Shown here piece after piece: positions 14,072 to 15,407 of a stretch of DNA of 15,407 nt. The translations under genes were made by a program, and so were the position numbers. Source of the DNA: Thermoplasmata archaeon (lineage in GTDB: Archaea; Thermoplasmatota; Thermoplasmata; Thermoplasmatales; Thermoplasmataceae); NCBI GenBank assembly GCA_021833045.1, contig JAKBGP010000029.1, positions 1 through 15,407 on the forward strand, written 5' to 3'. Numbering within the stretch: the first letter of the stretch is position 1; each line of letters starts with the position of its first letter. Below the pieces are notes generated by a model, which was not told the DNA's origin, ran no database searches, and saw only the letters and a list, made by a program, of their open reading frames with translations.

Positions 14072-14662
14072 TTATGACATAGCATTATTATCATAATAAC
14101 TGATGAATTTAAAAATCAAAATAAATACTACCAGTACAACCCAAACATAAGATGCATAGGATGCGATCCCTATATATGGTACAAGCAATGGTTTTATTGT
14201 AATAGAATTAATAGACGCACTGATCACAGTCAAAAAGAATTTGCTTATTGCATTTAAGGTAAGGCCAGAAGGTTTATCTAAATCAATATTGCCGTTCCAA
14301 ATTACAAATCCTATTCCAACAGTGAATAATGGGGGTACGAGATAAAAATAAAAGTAATTTCTAAACAAGAAAAATACAGACAGTGTCATCGTAATTATGA
14401 AATATGTTGACAACAAGTATGCATTGCTATCATTCTTTTTAATAGATACACCTAAATAGAATCCCGCAACTAATGCAACCATTAAACTTAAAGTAAATGT
14501 CCCTTCTATTTGTGTGGGTGTGCTTGGTAATGCACTTGGACCAATACTTGAATAACTAACCCCCGCCAAGAGTGTAATCAATGAAAACATTACACCTCCT
14601 AATATTGAATAAATATTCTTATTTTTATTTTGAATTACTTCATTGGGTACCTTTTCAGACAT
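14072..14662 (-). CDS. multi-pass membrane protein (196 aa)
   Basis: The ATG at 14662 is preferred over a GTG at 14671 because the TATA box would be too close to the GTG. After a polar, lysine/asparagine-rich N-terminus (about 1-17) there are about five hydrophobic segments: roughly 19-36, 57-72, 80-98, 104-121 and 160-185. There is no signal peptide cleavage site or enzymatic motif. AT-rich composition sets it apart from the flanking recombinase and MoxR genes. The family is unknown. Multi-pass proteins of this size beside a recombinase could be cargo, an immunity-type protein or an envelope component. Confidence 0.75.
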   Translation of the reverse strand: MSEKVPNEVIQNKNKNIYSILGGVMFSLITLLAGVSYSSIGPSALPSTPTQIEGTFTLSLMVALVAGFYLGVSIKKNDSNAYLLSTYFIITMTLSVFFLFRNYFYFYLVPPLFTVGIGFVIWNGNIDLDKPSGLTLNAISKFFLTVISASINSITIKPLLVPYIGIASYASYVWVVLVVFILIFKFISYYDNNAMS

Positions 14663-14682
14663 ATTGGTCACACTCTTAGATT

Positions 14683-14693
14683 CAGATATAATA
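14683..14693 (-). promoter_or_regulatory. TATA region of the multi-pass membrane protein gene
   Basis: It reads TATTATATCTG on the minus strand, identical to the element before the ribbon-helix-helix gene, and ends 21 bases before the ATG at 14662. Confidence 0.5.
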
Positions 14694-14697
14694 TATT

Positions 14698-14717
14698 TTT
14701 GTTACTATGGTAACAAA
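14698..14717. promoter_or_regulatory. palindromic operator between divergent promoters
   Basis: TTTGTTAC and GTAACAAA are perfect 8-bp arms around TATG. The site lies between the TATA boxes of the membrane protein (-) and MoxR (+) genes. A further GTTAC half-site is at 14736-14740, and a 7-bp inverted repeat (ATCAATG 14726-14732, CATTGAT 14745-14751) overlaps the MoxR transcription start. Confidence 0.6.
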
Positions 14718-14727
14718 TTTAATATAT
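14718..14727 (+). promoter_or_regulatory. TATA box of the MoxR-type gene
   Basis: TTTAATATAT is centred about 35 bases before the ATG at 14757, giving a leader of roughly 9 bases. The motif ACAAATTTAAT here also occurs at 14035-14045. Confidence 0.5.
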
Positions 14728-14756
14728 CAATGTGTGTTACTTATCATTGATGTGTA

Positions 14757-15407
14757 ATGTATAATGCAAAAACACAAACACAACAGATGGCAGAGGCCCC
14801 TGCAAAGGCAGGGAATGATGAGGTACGCAAAGCACCAAGGGAGATGGCCCTTGGACTGGTGAGCAGCCTTTCGGATGCATTCATCGGAAGGGAAGAGGAG
14901 GCAAGGCTAGCGGTCATAGCATTGAGCGTGAAAGGCCATGCCTGCTTCATAGGGGAGCCAGGAACTGCAAAGTCTGCATTGTTCAGGAGGCTGTCGGATG
15001 CAGTGAGCGGGAAGTATTATTATTACCTGATGTCCAAGTATACGATCCCTGATGAGCTGATAGGGCCCATAGACCCGGTGGAATACAGGAAAGGAAGATT
15101 CACCAGGATGGTAAGCGGGAAGATGCCAACTGCGAACATATCCTTCATCGATGAGGTTTTCAAGGCATCCAGCGAGACCCTTAACACCCTCCTGAACATA
15201 ATGAACGAGAGATCCTTCGTTGACATCGATGGAAAGATGTTCAATGTTCCCCTGTATTCGATGTTCTCCGCATCCAACGAGCTTCCGGAGAGCGAGGAGC
15301 TGCAGGCATTCTTCGACCGTATATTGATAAAGCACTTTGTAAGGCCCGTAGACCCCTCAGGAATAGAGGCGGGGATCCTTGCCAATATAAATGGCATTAA
15401 ACCTATG
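14757..15407 (+). CDS. MoxR/RavA-type AAA+ ATPase (3' end outside window)
   Basis: 217 codons are open from ATG 14757 to the window edge. Walker A is GEPGTAKS (66-73), Walker B FIDE (130-133), sensor-1 N174 in SASNE, and the arginine finger R188 in FFDR. The segment after Walker B, where the chain recalls ALNTLLNIMNE-type helices, is typical of the MoxR/RavA group. The N-terminal 25 residues are polar and low complexity. MoxR ATPases usually work with a VWA-domain partner encoded next door, so the gene after the right edge should be checked for one. Composition is GC-rich, like the left module. Confidence 0.88.
   Translation, partial: MYNAKTQTQQMAEAPAKAGNDEVRKAPREMALGLVSSLSDAFIGREEEARLAVIALSVKGHACFIGEPGTAKSALFRRLSDAVSGKYYYYLMSKYTIPDELIGPIDPVEYRKGRFTRMVSGKMPTANISFIDEVFKASSETLNTLLNIMNERSFVDIDGKMFNVPLYSMFSASNELPESEELQAFFDRILIKHFVRPVDPSGIEAGILANINGIKPM

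Noticed and set aside
6192..14706. 13-base identity TATTTTTGTTACT at 6192 and 14694 as element-end repeats
   Set aside because: In AT-rich DNA of this length a shared 13-mer is expected by chance; no further identity around it.

Overview
The window looks archaeal, most likely from the Thermoplasmata or a similar acidophile-type euryarchaeon. Arginine is mostly AGG/AGA and isoleucine mostly ATA. Several genes have TATA boxes about 25 bases before the start codon and little or no leader, while genes inside operons use GGAGG-type ribosome binding sites and ATGA/GTGA overlaps. One protein is a Rad50-like ATPase with a zinc hook. The lineage is inferred from style, not from a marker gene. No rRNA, tRNA or CRISPR array was found. 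The whole window reads as part of a mobile element (integrated plasmid, provirus or similar).

Left module (1-6179, + strand). A tightly overlapping operon runs from the tail of an unknown gene through: an unknown protein with a basic N-terminal tag; a small membrane protein; a signal-peptide protein with four N-glycosylation sequons and a C-terminal anchor; a two-TM protein; two small unknown proteins; and a Zot/FtsK-like P-loop ATPase with two duplicated zinc ribbons. After a 247-base gap holding four TGGCATGT copies come an ArdC-like anti-restriction/metallopeptidase protein and two small membrane proteins. This is backbone-type content: envelope or transfer functions plus host-restriction evasion.

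Middle module (6180-12473). This stretch is much more AT-rich. A PP-loop (PAPS-reductase-like) gene points left. Diverging from it is a six-gene operon: zinc-finger/winged-helix protein, AAA ATPase, unknown 145-aa protein, 49-aa protein, Rad50/SMC-like ATPase, and a second zinc-finger/winged-helix protein. I cannot match this set to a named system. It is the best candidate here for an undescribed system (defence, or DNA handling/segregation of the element).

Right module (12474-15407). On the minus strand lie a ribbon-helix-helix regulator, a PD-(D/E)XK nuclease-like protein, a tyrosine recombinase that is only a catalytic domain, and a multi-pass membrane protein. A MoxR-type AAA+ ATPase on the plus strand runs off the right edge. 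The region just upstream of the recombinase is rich in sites: a 16-bp palindrome between TATA box and start, a perfect 10-6-10 inverted repeat shaped like a tyrosine-recombinase core site, and a 12-bp direct repeat. Another palindrome sits between the divergent promoters of the membrane protein and the MoxR gene.

Composition is mosaic. Bases 181-240 hold 33 G/C of 60, while 11881-11940 hold 13 of 60. The regulator, recombinase and MoxR gene resemble the left module. The 6.5-12.3 kb operon, the nuclease and the multi-pass membrane protein look like later cargo.
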